Below are positions 52,856 to 61,459 of a stretch of DNA of 64,000 nucleotides, piece after piece. This DNA is from an uncultured Methylococcaceae bacterium (lineage in GTDB: Bacteria > Pseudomonadota > Gammaproteobacteria > Methylococcales > Methylococcaceae): contig CAIYXP010000191.1 of assembly GCA_903930145.1 (NCBI GenBank), positions 105,346 to 169,345 of the forward strand, given 5' to 3'. A model generated the notes under the pieces. It did not search any database. It was given only the letters and a program-made list of their open reading frames with translations, and was not told the origin of the DNA. A program made the position numbers and the translations under genes. Position 1 is the first letter of the stretch. Every line of letters begins with the position of its first letter.

Positions 52856-52917
52856 GGGTTGTACGAATAAGCGGTGCGACCGGAGTGAGTTGGGCGGGAA
52901 TGTGTGGAAATGAAGCA

Positions 52918-52998
52918 GTATTCAGATTTCGCAAGAAATGGCACAGGTACAAAGTTTTATTCTATGGTTACGATAGCCCCGCATTCGCAAGAAAGCCC
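52918..52998 (+). repeat. 80-bp dispersed repeat, copy C
   Basis: Reads GTATTCAGATTTCGCAAGAA ... GGTTACGATAGCCCCGCATT ... GAAAGCCCA. It directly follows a 60-bp stretch (CGGAGTGAGTTGGGCGGGAA...) that is shared with the region before copy D. Confidence 0.8.
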
Positions 52999-53258
52999 AA
53001 GTCAAGGCCGGGAAGCCGGGTAGCGGGATAGGGTACATACAGCGTTTTCAAATGTACTTTTTTGAATATAAAAATGCTGCCATTTGTGCCTTTTCCACTC
53101 TTTGGCATTCATTGAGATGCGCAGTGCGTACCCTGCCAGGCTTTTTAAGCGCAGTGATTACACCGGATGATCCGGAGTTATACACGCACCGCAACCGTAT
53201 TATACGCCTAGGTCAGGTATGTCATACAAAGTCAATCCATTCAAATAGGAGAAAGACC

Positions 53259-53609
53259 ATGTTAAAAAGCAAAGCCGTAGTATTCTTCGCCGCATTGGCA
53301 ATGAGCGGGATAGCCGCAGCAGGAAATAGTTCTGGAGCTATCACCAGACTCTATGTTCATAGTCCCAATTCCACTTATGGCGCTACTAATGGGGTTGTGA
53401 TGTTTTCCGCCGGATCAATTGTCGGAACACCCTGTTCCAGCCAAACTGAGTGGGCCTTTTCTTTGAGCACAGAAACCGGTAAAGCGATGTACGCTGCTTT
53501 ATTGAATGCGGCAGATAAGAAAAGGCCAGTTAAAGTTGTCGGCACAGGCAATTGCACGGCGTGGTCGGACAGGGAGACCCCTTATTACATCTATATCGAC
53601 TATCCATAA
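53259..53609 (+). CDS. Small secreted protein, paralogue 1
   Basis: A 116-residue protein from ATG 53259 (AGGAGAAAG upstream). The signal peptide is MLKSKAVVFFAALAMSGIAAA-G. The mature part of about 95 residues contains GAITRLYVHSPN, VGTPCSSQTEWAFSLSTETGKAMYAALLNAA, and VVGTGNCTAW. Two Cys residues probably form a disulfide. The pattern 'C...W...GKAMYALLLxA...VxVxGTGxC' occurs in many short exported proteobacterial proteins of unknown function. The in-frame start at 53052 lacks any signal and is rejected. It is a paralogue of the gene at 53897. Confidence 0.7.
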   Translation: MLKSKAVVFFAALAMSGIAAAGNSSGAITRLYVHSPNSTYGATNGVVMFSAGSIVGTPCSSQTEWAFSLSTETGKAMYAALLNAADKKRPVKVVGTGNCTAWSDRETPYYIYIDYP

Positions 53610-53628
53610 CGCAGCAAAGCCCGGTGCG

Positions 53629-53724
53629 GTGGGCAAACGGCCCTATCGTTTGCCCGACGATTTTCAGAAATAGGCTGATACTCCGCTATTGTCGGGCAAC
53701 GGTAAAGCCAATGCCCGACCTAGC
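53629..53724. repeat. REP-like palindrome pair, copy 2
   Basis: Second copy of the 52761-52855 element, located between the stop of the first secreted protein and copy D. It is closely similar, with GTCGGGCAACGG at the inverted half. Confidence 0.7.
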
Positions 53725-53796
53725 GGGCTGTGGGTGGGCATCGGGATAAGTGGTGAGACCGGAGTGAGTTGGGCGGGAATGTGTGGAAATTAATCA

Positions 53797-53878
53797 GTAT
53801 TCAGATTTCGCAAGAAATGGCATAGGTACAAATTTTTATTCAGTGGTTACGATAGCCCCGTATTCGCAAGAAAGCCCA
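53797..53878 (+). repeat. 80-bp dispersed repeat, copy D
   Basis: Fourth copy, ending 18 bp before ATG 53897. It may supply or interrupt the promoter of the second secreted protein. Compared with copy C it shows only scattered substitutions. Confidence 0.8.
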
Positions 53879-53896
53879 TAAAATAGGAGAAAGACC

Positions 53897-54448
53897 ATGT
53901 TTAAATACAAAGCCGTAGTATTCTTAGCCGCATTGACAATCAGTGGGATAGCCGCAGCAGAAGATCCTCTACCTCTCATAATCATACCCGAAGAGCCTAA
54001 ACCTATTGTAACCATACACAAAGAGCCTGTACCTATCGTAATCATACAACCCCAAAAGCCTCTGACTGTCATGCGCATACCACCCCCACCACCAGGAAGT
54101 AGTTCTGGAGTTATCAAAAGAATCTATGTTCTTAATCCAAATCCCGATGATCTCTCTAATGCTGGGGTTGTGATGTTTGCCGCAGGATCAATTGCTGGAA
54201 CACCCTGTCCCAACACAACTGAATGGGCCTTTTCTTTGGCCACAGAAACCGGTAAAGCGATGTACGATGCTTTATTGGATGCGGCAAATAAGAACAGGCC
54301 AGTTACAGTTACCGGAACAGGCAACTGCATGGCGTGGTTGGACATGGGCGTGGAGATCACTAATAACATCGGCTATCCCGAAAAATTTATAGATGTAGAC
54401 GACATTATCGGTGTACGCGACATTATCGGTGTACGAAGAATCCCGTAG
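53897..54448 (+). CDS. Small secreted protein, paralogue 2 with proline-rich insert
   Basis: A 183-residue protein from ATG 53897 with signal peptide MFKYKAVVFLAALTISGIAAA-E. The C-terminal domain matches paralogue 1 (GVIKRIYVLNPN, AGTPCPNTTEWAFSLATETGKAMYDALLDAA, GTGNCMAW). It differs by a 40-residue insert after the signal, with repeats of IIIPEEPKPIVTI-type strands (PIVTIHKEP, PIVIIQPQKP) and a PPPPPG run, and by a C-terminal tail with a short tandem repeat (DIIGVRDIIGVRR). The insert looks like a rigid polyproline-type spacer. The gene is flanked by repeat copies on both sides, suggesting duplication within the repeat cluster. Confidence 0.7.
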   Translation: MFKYKAVVFLAALTISGIAAAEDPLPLIIIPEEPKPIVTIHKEPVPIVIIQPQKPLTVMRIPPPPPGSSSGVIKRIYVLNPNPDDLSNAGVVMFAAGSIAGTPCPNTTEWAFSLATETGKAMYDALLDAANKNRPVTVTGTGNCMAWLDMGVEITNNIGYPEKFIDVDDIIGVRDIIGVRRIP

Positions 54449-54552
54449 GTCGGGTAAACGTCTTTTTGTTTGCGCGACGATTTGCTGAATAGGATTATCC
54501 ACGAAACTTCGTGGAATTGCTGGGCAAACAAAAAGACGTTTGCCCAGCCTAC
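54445..54552. repeat. Large inverted repeat with internal hairpin
   Basis: Left arm 54445-54475 and right arm 54522-54552 (31 bp each) pair with three mismatches, centred on a CCACGAA-AC-TTCGTGG hairpin (54499-54514). It overlaps the end of the preceding gene by 4 bp and could work as its terminator. Arm words (GGGCAAACGTC) resemble the REP-like elements above. Confidence 0.7.
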
Positions 54553-54733
54553 GCCACTAAATCTGAATCCCGCTAAAAAATACACCGTGGTTGAACATTT
54601 CAATCGCAGCCGCCACGAAAGGCTGGCAACACATTGCCCACACCCCCCGATTGAATCCCATCTTTGTTTAATGTGTTTCACAAATGTGAGCTGACGAACC
54701 CACTAACATCGTGCAAACTAAGAGAGGAAAACC

Positions 54734-54769
54734 ATGGCGTTCATTGAGACCTTGCTGAATGCACAGTAG
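54734..54769 (+). pseudogene. 11-codon leader ORF, possible DUF937 remnant
   Basis: ATG at 54734 after a good GAGAGGAAAACC ribosome-binding site, coding MAFIETLLNAQ then stop. DUF937 proteins characteristically begin with a very similar M-x-L-D/E-T-L-L-N-A-Q, so this may be the head of a gene lost when the palindrome at 54769 arrived, or a real leader peptide. The identification is by memory of the family start only. Confidence 0.35.
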
Positions 54770-54821
54770 AGTGCAAGGCTCGCCTTGCCTGTAACACCCT
54801 CGCTAGGCAAGCCTTGCACTC
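54769..54821. repeat. Palindrome GAGTGCAAGG...CCTTGCACTC
   Basis: 10-bp outer arms pair perfectly and an inner CCTTGCC/GGCAAG pairing extends the stem. It lies between the leader ORF and the CHAT gene and could act as an attenuator, a terminator or an inserted repeat. Confidence 0.55.
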
Positions 54822-54857
54822 CCGCATCACTATTAATCGCATAAGGATTGATTCCCG

Positions 54858-56969
54858 ATGCCGAGCTTTTTGCCTAGTCTTTTGCCGATGTTGCTGTTGC
54901 TGGCATCCGCCTCCGCATGGGCGGATGTCTTTGAGGACACTTTGCACGAGGGGGAAGCCTACCGCGAACGCGGTCAAATCCATCTGGCCATCGACACCTT
55001 GGAACCCCTGCAAGGCAAGGCCGAAAACGCGGAGCAGGCCGCCCGCTGGGCCGGGGCGATGGGCCATGCCCATTATTTAATGCACCAGCCGGACCACCGG
55101 CAGGCCGCCATGGCTTTATTGGAACAGGCGGCAAACTCTGGGCATCTGACTGAGGGGCAGCGGGGCCGTTACGCCAATCTGTTGGCGAATGCCTACCTCG
55201 ACGGCGGTGAGGACGGGCGGGGCAAGGCCGCCGAGTGGTATGGGCGGGCCTTGGGTTGGGCGGCGGGCAATCCTGCCTTGGCTTTGACGATCAAGCTGAA
55301 TCAAACCCGATTGCTGGCGGAGGACCGGCGCTTGGAGGCTTTGGCGGCGCTATTCGATAACATTGCGGCCTTAGCGGATTCCGCCGAGCAAACCCGGCTG
55401 TTTTTAGCCCTGGGCAAGCAGGCACACACGTTAGGCAAGCCGGGTTTGGAATTAAGCTTTAAGTCGCTGGAGCGAGCCACGGACGGTGCACGCCGACAGG
55501 GTGAAAAACGCTTGCTCAGCGAGGCACTCGCTGCCTTGGGGCAGTTGTACGAAGAACAAAACCGGCCGGCCGAGGCTTTGCAACTGACCGAAACTGCACT
55601 GCGGGAAGCCCAAGGTGGACAGGATGACAGGCTGTTGTGGCCGCTGGATGCGCAATTGGGCCGCTTGCAGCGCCGGCTTGGCAAGCCCGATGAGGCGCTG
55701 GCCGCTTACCGGCGGACGGTGCGCCACATCGAGGCGGTGCGGCAGGACATTCCGGTTCGCTACGATGCGGAGGGCCGGTCTTCGTTCCGCGACACGTTGG
55801 GGCCAATCTATCTAGCCTTGGCCGATTTGCTGCTACAGCAAGATTCTGAAATCACGAAAAAAAACCAAACGGTTTTGCGTGAGGCACGGGATACCATTGA
55901 ACTCAGCAAGCAAGCCGAATTGGAGGATTTCTTAGGCGACCGATGTGTGATCCACGGCTTGCGGAGCGCAGAGGCGAGCGACATGGAAACCGGCACGGCG
56001 GTGCTGTACCCGCTGATATTGCCGGACCGGCTGGAATTGTTGCTGGAAATTAAAGGCCAGTTACAACGGTTTACCACGCCGGTCAGCGCCGACGAGTTGA
56101 AAACCGCCACGTTGAGTCTGGCGAAGGCATTGCGCTCGACGAGGCGGCTCCCGTTCGAGCCAGTCTCTAGGCAGTTGCATGATTGGCTGATTGCCCCGCT
56201 AGAACCGGCCCTGCGCGATGGCGGAATCCATACCCTGCTGACCGTCCCGGACGATTTTCTGCGCTTGCTGCCGATGGCGGCTTTGCACGACGGCAAGCAG
56301 TTTTTGGTCGAACGCTATGCGCTGGCGACTTCCCCGGCCTTGACCGTGCTGGCTGGACATGCCGCTGACAAGTCCTCCGCCACGCTATTATTGGCCGGAC
56401 TCAGCAAACCGCAGGGCGAATACGCGGCACTGCCCGGCGTGGCAAAGGAAGTCAACGGGCTGCATAGCCAATTCGACAGTGATTTGCTGTTGGATGAGGC
56501 ATTTAAGATCGAGCCGTTTCGCCGACAGTTGATCGAGGGCAAGCATTCCATCGTGCATATCGCCTCGCATGGGGAATTTGAGGGGGAATCCAAGGATACT
56601 TATATCATGGCGTATGACGGCAATATTCATCTTGATGCCTTGGAAAGCCTATTAAAATCCCGTTTCCGCCAGCCGTTGGATTTGTTAAGTTTTAGTGCCT
56701 GCCAAACCGCCGCCGGCAATGACCGCGCCCCACTGGGTTTTAGCGGCATGGCGATCCGGGCGCGGGCGCATAGCGTGATCGGCACCTTGTGGCAGGTCAA
56801 TGATGTGGCGGCACAAACCATCATGACCGCGTTTTACCGCCATCGGCTTGTGTCCGGCCTCGGCAAAGCCGAAGCCTTGCGCCGGGGGCAATTGGAATGG
56901 CTGCGCGACCCGTCGTTCAGCCACCCGTTTTATTGGTCAGCTTTCATACTCGTGGGAGATTGGTTATGA
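54858..56969 (+). CDS. Exported TPR-CHAT domain protein
   Basis: A 703-residue protein with signal peptide (MPSFLPSLLPMLLLLASASAWA-D), so probably periplasmic. Residues ~25-360 are helical repeats of TPR type (GEAYRERGQIHLAIDTLEPL, AAEWYGRALG, AEALQLTETALREA, DEALAAYRRTVRHIEA). Residues ~390-700 form a CHAT caspase-like domain with VHIASHGEF (His571) and LLSFSACQTA (Cys615), intact. It ends FYWSAFILVGDWL, the family's usual closing. CHAT-TPR proteins often neighbour two-partner secretion genes, and here a TpsA/TpsB pair is 2 kb away. It overlaps the next gene by ATGA. Confidence 0.85.
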   Translation: MPSFLPSLLPMLLLLASASAWADVFEDTLHEGEAYRERGQIHLAIDTLEPLQGKAENAEQAARWAGAMGHAHYLMHQPDHRQAAMALLEQAANSGHLTEGQRGRYANLLANAYLDGGEDGRGKAAEWYGRALGWAAGNPALALTIKLNQTRLLAEDRRLEALAALFDNIAALADSAEQTRLFLALGKQAHTLGKPGLELSFKSLERATDGARRQGEKRLLSEALAALGQLYEEQNRPAEALQLTETALREAQGGQDDRLLWPLDAQLGRLQRRLGKPDEALAAYRRTVRHIEAVRQDIPVRYDAEGRSSFRDTLGPIYLALADLLLQQDSEITKKNQTVLREARDTIELSKQAELEDFLGDRCVIHGLRSAEASDMETGTAVLYPLILPDRLELLLEIKGQLQRFTTPVSADELKTATLSLAKALRSTRRLPFEPVSRQLHDWLIAPLEPALRDGGIHTLLTVPDDFLRLLPMAALHDGKQFLVERYALATSPALTVLAGHAADKSSATLLLAGLSKPQGEYAALPGVAKEVNGLHSQFDSDLLLDEAFKIEPFRRQLIEGKHSIVHIASHGEFEGESKDTYIMAYDGNIHLDALESLLKSRFRQPLDLLSFSACQTAAGNDRAPLGFSGMAIRARAHSVIGTLWQVNDVAAQTIMTAFYRHRLVSGLGKAEALRRGQLEWLRDPSFSHPFYWSAFILVGDWL

Positions 56970-57469
56970 GAATGGCAAAACACATAAGCATCGTCGGCTT
57001 ATTTCTCTATGCAATGATAGGTTCTGAAGCATGCGCAGAACAACTGGAACCACCGGAGCTTACTTTACTCACTGAAAATGAAGCGGCTTTGCTGCGCTTG
57101 GATAAAAACGCCAAGGTCATCAGCGAGACGGTGCGCGGACCCGGCCCACGCATTCACTTGGAATCCCCCCCGTTGAGGCAGGATGCGGAAGGCCAGGAAA
57201 TCGCCGAAACCGAAGCCAATGCGGAAGCGAAACTGATGGCGATATTTTCGGAAAAGGACAAGGTGGACATGGGCAAATTCGAGATGGAAATCCGCAATGG
57301 CAACCATGTGGTGTCACTGACCGACCGGCTGCGGCCTTATGTCACGGAAAACCGATTGGACGCGAGGCACTTGCGCATGCCATCGGGGAGGTTCCATATT
57401 GGCATTCGCATTGAAGACAAGCAAGGCCACTTGACGGAAAAGAGTTATTTGTGGGTGGTGAAAAACTAA
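56966..57469 (+). CDS. Secreted partner protein of the TPR-CHAT gene
   Basis: A 167-residue protein whose ATG at 56966 overlaps the CHAT stop (ATGA), indicating translational coupling. The N-terminal MRMAKHISIVGLFLYAMIGSEACA is a signal peptide. The mature part is a beta-rich domain with a central RGPGPRIHLESPPL segment, an acidic helical stretch (ETEANAEAKLMAIFSEKD), and IRNGNHVVSLTDRLRPYV then FHIGIRIEDKQGHLTEKSYLWVV. No family is recognised. Coupling suggests it is the substrate, inhibitor or structural partner of the CHAT protein. Confidence 0.6.
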   Translation: MRMAKHISIVGLFLYAMIGSEACAEQLEPPELTLLTENEAALLRLDKNAKVISETVRGPGPRIHLESPPLRQDAEGQEIAETEANAEAKLMAIFSEKDKVDMGKFEMEIRNGNHVVSLTDRLRPYVTENRLDARHLRMPSGRFHIGIRIEDKQGHLTEKSYLWVVKN

Positions 57470-57671
57470 CGCATTGTATGACACTCGGTTGCATTCAAAA
57501 TTTCGGGTATATCTGTTGTTTTTAATCACGAATAACCCATAGGGCCGCGCAATGCCAGAAATTGCTTACAGATACCCATAGCCGACGTTGCATATAGGTA
57601 TGATAGTTTAACGAGGAAGGCTTCTTGACGACCCCTTTTATAATTTTTTCAACATAGAAAGGAGATACAAA

Positions 57672-58688
57672 ATGAAACTAGATGAGATTAAAAAACTGGA
57701 GCTGGGTGATATTCATCCCAATGATATTTTGCTATTTTCTCCAGTAGAAAAAGATGCGACTTCACAGCTAATTGCATTGTTGACAAATATACCGCTTCGT
57801 CCAAAAGTAAGCCATGCCGCCTTGTGTTACGTCAACACCACTGGACATGAAACAATCATTGAAGAAACGCCCCCTCAGGTTCAAATAAATCCTGCTAAGA
57901 AACGTTTTGAGAACAGAACAATCTACGTTCTTCGCCCAATAGTTGCCCCCATTGACTCTCCAATCAAATTTGCAAAAGAGTATTTTGATAAAAAAATTCC
58001 TTTTGCTGAATCTGAATTGTATATGATTGGGCTTTTATTGATATACAAAAAGTTTTCTCCAACTAGTGAGGCTCAGAGATATATCATTCAATTTTTTAAA
58101 ATGCTAATTGAAAAACTGAAGAAACATCCAAATCAACATCCGATGTTTTGTTCGCAATTTGTGGCTCAGTGCTACGAAGATGCTCGAATTAAATTGGAAT
58201 TCGAAAAAAAAGTCATAGAATCCTCTGCTGACATAAAACAAGAAAGTAGTATCTTGGAGCAGACAATAGAATCTTCTTCTGACATACAACAAGAAAGTAG
58301 TATCTTGGAGCAGGTCATAGAACATCGCAACAGTCAAATGGAAAATGAATTAATAGTACAAGAGGTTTATGATGACAAACAAGAAAATCTAACAACTGAG
58401 CAGCTTTGCGAAAAGCTGTTAATCGCTATTAATGGACAGGCAGGGGCAGAGGATGCACACCAAAATCTTATCGAAGATCTTGCTCAGGCAGTTATTGGCT
58501 TTTCTAACGTACATTACTTTTTGAATCACCCTGAATTAGAACTTACCGGTTCAGATAATGACCAAAAATTCAACAGAGAAGCTTTAAGCTATCTAAGCGA
58601 CAACCTAAGCGACAACTTGTATACATTTCCCGTGGATTTCTTTGAATGCACAAATTTCAATTTAATGGGACAAATAAATGGTGGGTAA
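57672..58688 (+). CDS. Permuted NlpC/P60 (YiiX-like) cysteine hydrolase, A+T-rich
   Basis: A 338-residue cytoplasmic protein. The N-terminal ~180 residues show the permuted papain-like order with GDIHPNDILLFSP, VSHAALCY (His48) and MFCSQFVAQCYED (Cys160), like YiiX/YebB-type NlpC/P60 hydrolases. The C-terminal part has two tandem 17-residue repeats (residues ~182-215, IESSxDIxQESSILEQ) and an acidic helical end. Base composition is visibly more A+T-rich than the flanking CHAT and TpsB genes, a sign of transfer. AAAGGAG eight bases before the ATG is strong. The role could be peptidoglycan or lipid-amide hydrolysis; unproven. Confidence 0.65.
   Translation: MKLDEIKKLELGDIHPNDILLFSPVEKDATSQLIALLTNIPLRPKVSHAALCYVNTTGHETIIEETPPQVQINPAKKRFENRTIYVLRPIVAPIDSPIKFAKEYFDKKIPFAESELYMIGLLLIYKKFSPTSEAQRYIIQFFKMLIEKLKKHPNQHPMFCSQFVAQCYEDARIKLEFEKKVIESSADIKQESSILEQTIESSSDIQQESSILEQVIEHRNSQMENELIVQEVYDDKQENLTTEQLCEKLLIAINGQAGAEDAHQNLIEDLAQAVIGFSNVHYFLNHPELELTGSDNDQKFNREALSYLSDNLSDNLYTFPVDFFECTNFNLMGQINGG
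58215..58316 (+). repeat. Two 51-bp tandem repeats inside the NlpC/P60-like gene
   Basis: Units 58215-58265 and 58266-58316 differ at few positions and are in frame, each coding 17 residues. A third unit starts (ATAGAA) but then diverges. Confidence 0.9.
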
Positions 58689-59012
58689 GATTGATTTGGC
58701 TGCAAACTGGATGCCTGTGCGCCTTGCGCCTTAAAAGATAAACCCACAACCGGATAATCTTTCTCTCAAATAGGGTATATTACGTTAGCGGAGTAAACCC
58801 AGGCTCCGTCAATCTATGTAGCCAGCAAAAATCTTACCAAGATACCCGTATAATCGACTACAAAATTACTGCTTCGACAAATGGGCGGTGGGATTGATGG
58901 GGCAAAGATGGAAAGCCGACTTCTCGGTCGGTCTTGCGGGCAGGGAAGCCCGCGCTTGATGAGATTTTATCCATCAAATTAGCCCAATTTTGGGAATTTC
59001 ACGCCCTCAAAG
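58689..59012. other. Convergent intergenic region
   Basis: This 324-bp interval lies between converging genes. It contains GCGGGC-AGGGAA-GCCCGC hairpin around 58938-58955 and a CCGAC...GTCGG pairing next to it, which may end transcription from one or both sides. No ORF was found. Confidence 0.4.
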
Positions 59013-61424
59013 CTATAGTGGATCTTCAGCTTTTGGGGGCAGACCACCATGCCCCTTGCGCGTTAGCGAAGAACTTTTCGTGCCGACTTCACAGAAGTCT
59101 TGGTTGATGATTCCGGGGTTAAACGACGGTTGTCCCATGTTGACCAAGACCCCGCTCACATTCAACGGGGAGACCACGTTCAACGTCCCGCTGTAACCGT
59201 TGGGAGCGGCTGCCTGAATGACATTCCAACCAAAATCGTTTAAATGGGCTACCCAATTGAGTAACTGATTACCGCCTATTATCGGCGGGCCGCCAGTGAC
59301 CAAGAGAATTGGCGTAGTTATCGTAATTTCCCCGCCGTTGCCACCCTGCGCCGATGTGTTAGCTAATATCCCGGCCGTTTCCATAAACAGCATATTAGCT
59401 CGGATATTAATATTACCCCCATTCCCACTACCCCCCTGCACCGATGTAATATAACCTGAGTTTTTGAGGATGATATTGCCGGTATTGCCACCGTTTATGG
59501 TGATGTCGCCGCCATTGCCTCCTTGAGCGACAGTGGTGACAAAGGCATGATCCATGGCGAGGTACTTCCCGAACGAGACGGATATCGGGGCGGCATTCGC
59601 ATTTGGACTATATCCGCTGATGAGATTAGAAATTTTGCCGAAGATTGGAATAGGGAAGGTGTTTAGGCTAGAACTGCTAGTGATTACGCTTTCCTTAAGG
59701 TCAATCGCCGGAGCCGATACGGACAAGGAACCTACATTAGCCGCAGCCGGGTCTTTTATTGTGGCCAAGTTAGAAACCATAATTATACTATTTTCTGACA
59801 TGTCCAAAGATTTATCGGCAGACACAATGATCTTGCCATTAAGTCCACCCCAAGCAGAACTTAGAATCCCTCCGTTGGCAATAGTTAAGTCTCCACTTGA
59901 ATGCACGATAATATTTCCAGCATTTCCATTTTGACCTTTCCATACTTGTGATGATATTCCAGTTGTTGCAGATAAGCTATTTTTTCCATCTATGCTTATA
60001 TTTCCAGTATTTACTGTGACGTTACCAGCATTTCCAGAGCTTAATGAAGGACTTCCTATACCGGTATAATTAGAGTTATATAGTGGAGAATAACTTTTAA
60101 TATCAAACGGAGTTGAGGCTGAACCAATTATAATTAAATTCCCAGAATTTATATCTATTATACCGCCATTACCAATCCCAAAAGTTGGGGTCAAAATTAC
60201 TCCCAAATCTTTAATTTCTAGCTTATCGGTAGAGGTTATTATGATTTTTCCGGCATTTCCAATAGCATTTCCGTAGCTGCCTGAGAATATTCCAGTGTTA
60301 CCGGGAAAACCATTTCCATCAATATGGATTCTATTCGCATTGATTTGTATATTACCTGCATTACCCGCTGCTACAGTATTTGTGGTTATGGTGCCTAATT
60401 CCGCGATATCCAAGTTACCTGACGCATTGATAACAATATTACTTGAATTACCCAAGCCCAATGTGCCGCAAGACACCCTTGATGAGCTTTTTATTAAGAG
60501 ATTCATGGCAATCAAGTCTATGCCGCTTGTTTTGGCGGGCGGTGAAACTCCTGTGTTTTGTGAAGCCAGCAGACTGTTATTCAGCATATTTATATTTCCT
60601 CCCCACATTGCGATTCGACCCGCGCCTTCAGCAGAGGTATTAATGGAGCTATGATCCACCGTAATCGGGCCAGAATTTGTAATTGATGAATTCTGGGTCG
60701 GTAAGGGCAAAACGCCATCGTCGTTACGTTTGAGGCTTACTTCATCTTCGCCTTGCCGGGACACTAGGCGAACCTCCCCGCCTTCCGCCGTCAGGCTGGC
60801 ACCGTTCCCGACATTGATTTTGCCGCCCACCAAATCAATGGTTTTGCCCGGATTCACGCTCAGCGCGGCCCCGTCCACTGTCAACAAGCTATTGTTCGCC
60901 AGCGAGGCGGCGGAAAACCCAAACGCCGCCGGGGCTTCGGCGGTCAGGCTGCTGGAACTGGGGTTGCTGGCGCTGTACACCGCACCGTCCTTGAAGCGGA
61001 TTTCGTCCGCCGTGCTGACATGGAAATCGCCCGCCACGTCGATGCTCGCCCCGTTGCCGAACATCACCCCGGCGGGGTTGACGAGATAGAAGTTGGCATG
61101 TCCGCCCGGGGTGGAAACCAAGCTGCCGTTGATTTCCGAACTCGTCCCGCCAGTCACCCGCGAGATCACGTTATCCAAGGTGTTTGGGGTGTTTTCCTGG
61201 AAGGTGACGGTCTGGCCTTGGTTGATGTTGAAGGTTTTGAAACTGTGGAACAGGTTCTTGCCGACGGTGGCTCCGAGCGTCTGAGGAATATCAATACCCG
61301 TCCCACTCAGGCTTTGTTTAGGCCCGACAGTGCCGTCGGTCTCAATGCCGCCATCGCCTTGGACATTAGGCGATAGCGATGCCATGCACAGGAACAAAGT
61401 GATTAAATGAGGGTAATTTTTCAT
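59013..61424 (-). CDS. TpsA-type secreted exoprotein (filamentous haemagglutinin N-domain)
   Basis: An 803-residue secreted beta-helix protein with a signal peptide (residues 1-23, ending VQG-D) and the haemagglutination/TPS domain in the first ~250 residues. Hallmarks include LFHSFKTFNINQGQTVTF, ISRVTGGTSSEINGSL, and ANFYLVNPAGVMFGNGASI. The rest is Asn/Gly-rich repeats of right-handed beta-helix type (NAGNIxI). It ends SSLTRKGHGGLPPKAEDPL, typical of short TpsA proteins in cyanobacteria and some gammaproteobacteria. It is much shorter than classical FhaB. The middle (about 59.7-60.6 kb) is markedly A+T-rich, suggesting mosaic origin. It is secreted by the TpsB 35 bp upstream. Confidence 0.9.
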   Translation of the reverse strand: MKNYPHLITLFLCMASLSPNVQGDGGIETDGTVGPKQSLSGTGIDIPQTLGATVGKNLFHSFKTFNINQGQTVTFQENTPNTLDNVISRVTGGTSSEINGSLVSTPGGHANFYLVNPAGVMFGNGASIDVAGDFHVSTADEIRFKDGAVYSASNPSSSSLTAEAPAAFGFSAASLANNSLLTVDGAALSVNPGKTIDLVGGKINVGNGASLTAEGGEVRLVSRQGEDEVSLKRNDDGVLPLPTQNSSITNSGPITVDHSSINTSAEGAGRIAMWGGNINMLNNSLLASQNTGVSPPAKTSGIDLIAMNLLIKSSSRVSCGTLGLGNSSNIVINASGNLDIAELGTITTNTVAAGNAGNIQINANRIHIDGNGFPGNTGIFSGSYGNAIGNAGKIIITSTDKLEIKDLGVILTPTFGIGNGGIIDINSGNLIIIGSASTPFDIKSYSPLYNSNYTGIGSPSLSSGNAGNVTVNTGNISIDGKNSLSATTGISSQVWKGQNGNAGNIIVHSSGDLTIANGGILSSAWGGLNGKIIVSADKSLDMSENSIIMVSNLATIKDPAAANVGSLSVSAPAIDLKESVITSSSSLNTFPIPIFGKISNLISGYSPNANAAPISVSFGKYLAMDHAFVTTVAQGGNGGDITINGGNTGNIILKNSGYITSVQGGSGNGGNINIRANMLFMETAGILANTSAQGGNGGEITITTPILLVTGGPPIIGGNQLLNWVAHLNDFGWNVIQAAAPNGYSGTLNVVSPLNVSGVLVNMGQPSFNPGIINQDFCEVGTKSSSLTRKGHGGLPPKAEDPL

Positions 61425-61459
61425 CGTGCTGTCCTATGAAAGTAAGGCGGTCTTTCTCG

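Larger units (their letters stand above)
52389..53258. other. Repeat-rich intergenic region
   Basis: This 870-bp stretch holds copy B of the 80-bp repeat (52533-52612), a REP-like palindrome pair (52761-52855), and copy C of the 80-bp repeat (52918-52998). The last 260 bp contain no gene but must include the promoter of the secreted protein at 53259, whose ATG follows AGGAGAAAG. Confidence 0.6.
54449..54857. other. Intergenic region before the CHAT gene
   Basis: This 409-bp stretch contains the inverted repeat at 54445-54552, the leader remnant at 54734-54769 and the hairpin at 54769-54821. ATAAGGATTGA precedes the CHAT start as a weak ribosome-binding site. No other ORF is credible. Confidence 0.5.

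Noticed and set aside
59554..60654. Plus-strand frames of about 120 codons within the TpsA gene
   Set aside because: They are antisense to a protein with strong TPS-domain motifs and show no start signals.
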